Positions 6,723 to 7,713 of a stretch of 7,713 nt of DNA are shown in pieces. Location: positions 1-7,713 of the forward strand of contig CANFYD010000165.1 of the NCBI GenBank assembly GCA_947450745.1. Reading direction: 5' to 3'. The notes under the pieces were generated by a model. That model worked only from the letters and a program-made list of their open reading frames with translations, was not told the DNA's origin and did not search any database. The position numbers were made by a program, and so were the translations under genes. Source of the DNA: Burkholderiales bacterium. GTDB taxonomy: Bacteria; Pseudomonadota; Gammaproteobacteria; Burkholderiales; Burkholderiaceae_C. How positions within the stretch are numbered: the first letter of the stretch is position 1; each line of letters opens with the position of its first letter.

Positions 6723-6896
6723 GTGACCGACGCTAGTACCTGGATGTGCCTGATTTGTGGTTGGATTTACGACGAGGCCGCCGGTGATCCCGAGCATGGC
6801 ATCGCGCCCGGAACGCTCTGGGCGGACGTGGATATGAACTGGACCTGCCCGGAATGTGGCGCCCGAAAAGAAGACTTCGAGATGGTCCGAATCTGA
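6723..6896 (+). CDS. Rubredoxin
   Basis: This is a 57-residue one-iron electron carrier of the cytoplasm. Two Cys-x-x-Cys knuckles, CLIC at 9-12 and CPEC at 42-45, would hold a single Fe in a Cys4 site. The family features GWIYDEAAGDPEHGIAPGT and the aromatic core residues Trp14, Tyr16, Trp33, Trp40 and Phe52 are present, and the length matches type-I rubredoxins (about 50-57). I chose GTG 6723, with a modest purine-rich GTGAGCAAAG upstream. ATG 6744 would begin right at MCLIC and is short for the fold. The frame is open further upstream, but that stretch does not look coding. Its redox partner is not identifiable here. It is the first gene of the rightward group leading into pilG, 119 bp away; this position beside pilG/pilH recurs in Burkholderiales as I recall, but no functional link to pili is established. 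Confidence 0.95.
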   Translation: MTDASTWMCLICGWIYDEAAGDPEHGIAPGTLWADVDMNWTCPECGARKEDFEMVRI

Positions 6897-6913
6897 CGCC
6901 CGCCACCCGGGCG
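6897..6913 (+). other. Small GC hairpin directly after rubredoxin
   Basis: CGCCCG (6897-6902) and CGGGCG (6908-6913) form a 6-bp stem with a 5-base loop beginning at the base after the rubredoxin stop. No T-run follows, so it is not a typical intrinsic terminator. It may partly attenuate read-through into pilG or protect an mRNA end. A second 6-bp stem with a 3-base loop follows at 6930-6944 (CGGCTG/CAGCCG). Confidence 0.3.
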
Positions 6914-7002
6914 GCAGCGCTGGACGCGGCGGCTGTGACAGCCGTGCTTGCAGGGCTTGGACGTGACGATCTTGAGTGCGGCCGTGCAGCCGCCTCGCTG
7001 TG

Positions 7003-7007
7003 AGGAG
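7003..7007 (+). promoter_or_regulatory. Shine-Dalgarno AGGAG that sets the TTG start of pilG
   Basis: AGGAG within GTGAGGAGAAC lies 8 bases before TTG 7016. This spacing is close to ideal and points to the rare TTG codon as the start, rather than the in-frame GTG at 7034. Confidence 0.75.
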
Positions 7008-7015
7008 AACAAGGC

Positions 7016-7417
7016 TTGGACGACTTCGTACCTGTGAGCTTGGCTACCGCAGCAAAAGTGCTCGTGATCGACGACAGCAACACGATACGGCGCAGCGCCG
7101 AAATCTTCCTCAAGCAGGGCGGCCACGAGGTTGTGCTGGCGGTAGACGGCTTCGATGCGCTGGCCAAGCTCAGCGACTTTCAGCCTGACGTGGTCTTCTG
7201 CGACATCTTGATGCCGCGCCTTGACGGCTACCAAACCTGCGCCATCATCAAACGCAGCCCGGAGTTCGCGGCGCTGCCGGTGATCATGTTGTCGTCCAAG
7301 GACGGGCTGTTCGACAAAGCCCGCGGGCGCATGGTGGGCTCGCAAGACTACCTGACCAAGCCTTTCACCAAGGATCAGTTGTTGCAAGCGGTGCGTTTGC
7401 ACTGGCGCAGCGCCTGA
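7016..7417 (+). CDS. pilG: Type IV pilus twitching-motility response regulator PilG
   Basis: This 133-residue protein is a stand-alone CheY-like receiver with no output domain. Receiver residues are in place: the acidic pair Asp19-Asp20 in VIDDS, phospho-acceptor Asp63 in FCDILMPRLDG, switch Ser93 in MLSSKD, and Lys115 in LTKPF. The stretches IRRSAEIFLKQGGHEV and the KARGRMVGSQDYLTKPF end match PilG rather than PilH. In the P. aeruginosa Pil-Chp pathway PilG is phosphorylated by the histidine kinase ChpA/PilL and promotes pilus extension. The start is the TTG at 7016, backed by AGGAG 8 bp upstream; GTG 7034 is an alternative six codons later. It is followed after 35 bp by pilH, consistent with one operon that would continue to pilI, pilJ and the kinase beyond the window. 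Confidence 0.93.
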   Translation: MDDFVPVSLATAAKVLVIDDSNTIRRSAEIFLKQGGHEVVLAVDGFDALAKLSDFQPDVVFCDILMPRLDGYQTCAIIKRSPEFAALPVIMLSSKDGLFDKARGRMVGSQDYLTKPFTKDQLLQAVRLHWRSA

Positions 7418-7452
7418 TGCGTGCGGCGCGGCTGGCGTGCTGAGGAGCTTTT

Positions 7453-7713
7453 ATGCCCATACAAAAAATTCTGCTGGTTGACGACTCCAAGACCGAGCTG
7501 CATGTGCTGCGCGAGTTGCTGACCAAGCGCGGTTTTTCAGTCCGCACGGCGGAAAACGGCGACGAGGCACTGAAGCGGCTGGCCGAGGAAATCCCTGACC
7601 TGATCCTGATGGATGTGGTGATGCCGGGCCAGAACGGCTTTCAGTTGACCCGCACGATCACGCGTGACGAGCGCTACGCCGGCCTGCCGGTCATCATGTG
7701 CACCAGCAAGAAC
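7453..7713 (+). CDS. pilH: Type IV pilus response regulator PilH (3' end outside window)
   Basis: The first 87 residues of a second CheY-like receiver are visible; the frame is open to the right edge. Asp10-Asp11 in LVDDSKTE form the metal-binding acidic pair. Asp54 in LMDVVMPGQNGF is the predicted phospho-acceptor and Thr84 in IMCTSK the switch residue. The MDVVMPGxNGFQ and VIMCTSK segments are typical of PilH, which is normally about 120 residues, so roughly 30-35 are missing here, including the conserved Lys. GAGGAG at 7442-7447 lies 5 bases before ATG 7453 and makes the start clear. In P. aeruginosa PilH acts with PilG in the Pil-Chp pathway and favours retraction or limits PilG signalling. 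Its place directly after pilG supports the assignment. Confidence 0.92.
   Translation, partial: MPIQKILLVDDSKTELHVLRELLTKRGFSVRTAENGDEALKRLAEEIPDLILMDVVMPGQNGFQLTRTITRDERYAGLPVIMCTSKN

Noticed and set aside
6767..7402. Minus-strand open frame (211 codons) opposite rubredoxin and pilG
   Set aside because: It runs across two well-supported plus-strand genes and the gap between them, and shows no recognisable domain.
1..7713. Mobile element, CRISPR array, toxin-antitoxin or defence system
   Set aside because: I found no regularly spaced repeats, transposase or integrase motifs, attachment sites or short co-directional toxin-antitoxin pairs. All supported genes are housekeeping, transport, protease or pilus-control genes.

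Overview
The window looks like core chromosome from a betaproteobacterium, most likely order Burkholderiales. The DNA is GC-rich with strongly GC-biased third codon positions. The neighbourhood hemL - ThiD-like kinase - rubredoxin - pilG - pilH is one I recall as typical of that order. I see no insertion sequence, integrase, tRNA, rRNA, CRISPR array or phage gene.

Layout. (1) 1-1521 (+): the C-terminal part of a large metzincin-type zinc metalloprotease, cut by the left edge and followed by a strong 15-bp hairpin at 1541-1574. (2) 1642-2646 (+): a CorA/ZntB-family two-helix metal-ion transporter, converging on the next gene with only 21 bp between stop codons. (3) 6531-2668 (-): a co-directional run read leftwards as ThiD-like kinase, hemL (glutamate-1-semialdehyde aminomutase, tetrapyrrole synthesis), then mpl (murein tripeptide ligase, cell-wall recycling). 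Gaps are 78 and 60 bp, so one transcript is plausible. (4) 6723-7713 (+): a small rubredoxin, then pilG and the start of pilH, the two CheY-like regulators of the Pil-Chp system controlling type IV pili. pilH runs off the right edge.

How the genes relate. The divergent gap at 6532-6722 must hold the promoters for both the kinase-hemL-mpl run and the rubredoxin-pil run. It contains a perfect dyad (CTACAAT, 6-bp spacer, ATTGTAG) that places a TACAAT -10-like hexamer on each strand. The three leftward genes share no pathway. PilG and PilH act together: in Pseudomonas aeruginosa they bias pilus extension and retraction.

Most unusual item. The gene in the ThiD position is clearly a ribokinase-fold kinase. 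Its anion-hole motif is GAGDT, with an Asp where canonical ThiD has Cys (GTGCT). Other pyrimidine-pocket positions also differ, and it ends in an acidic, low-complexity tail. Its true substrate is open. Nothing else suggests a new multi-gene system, and most of the window is ordinary housekeeping DNA.
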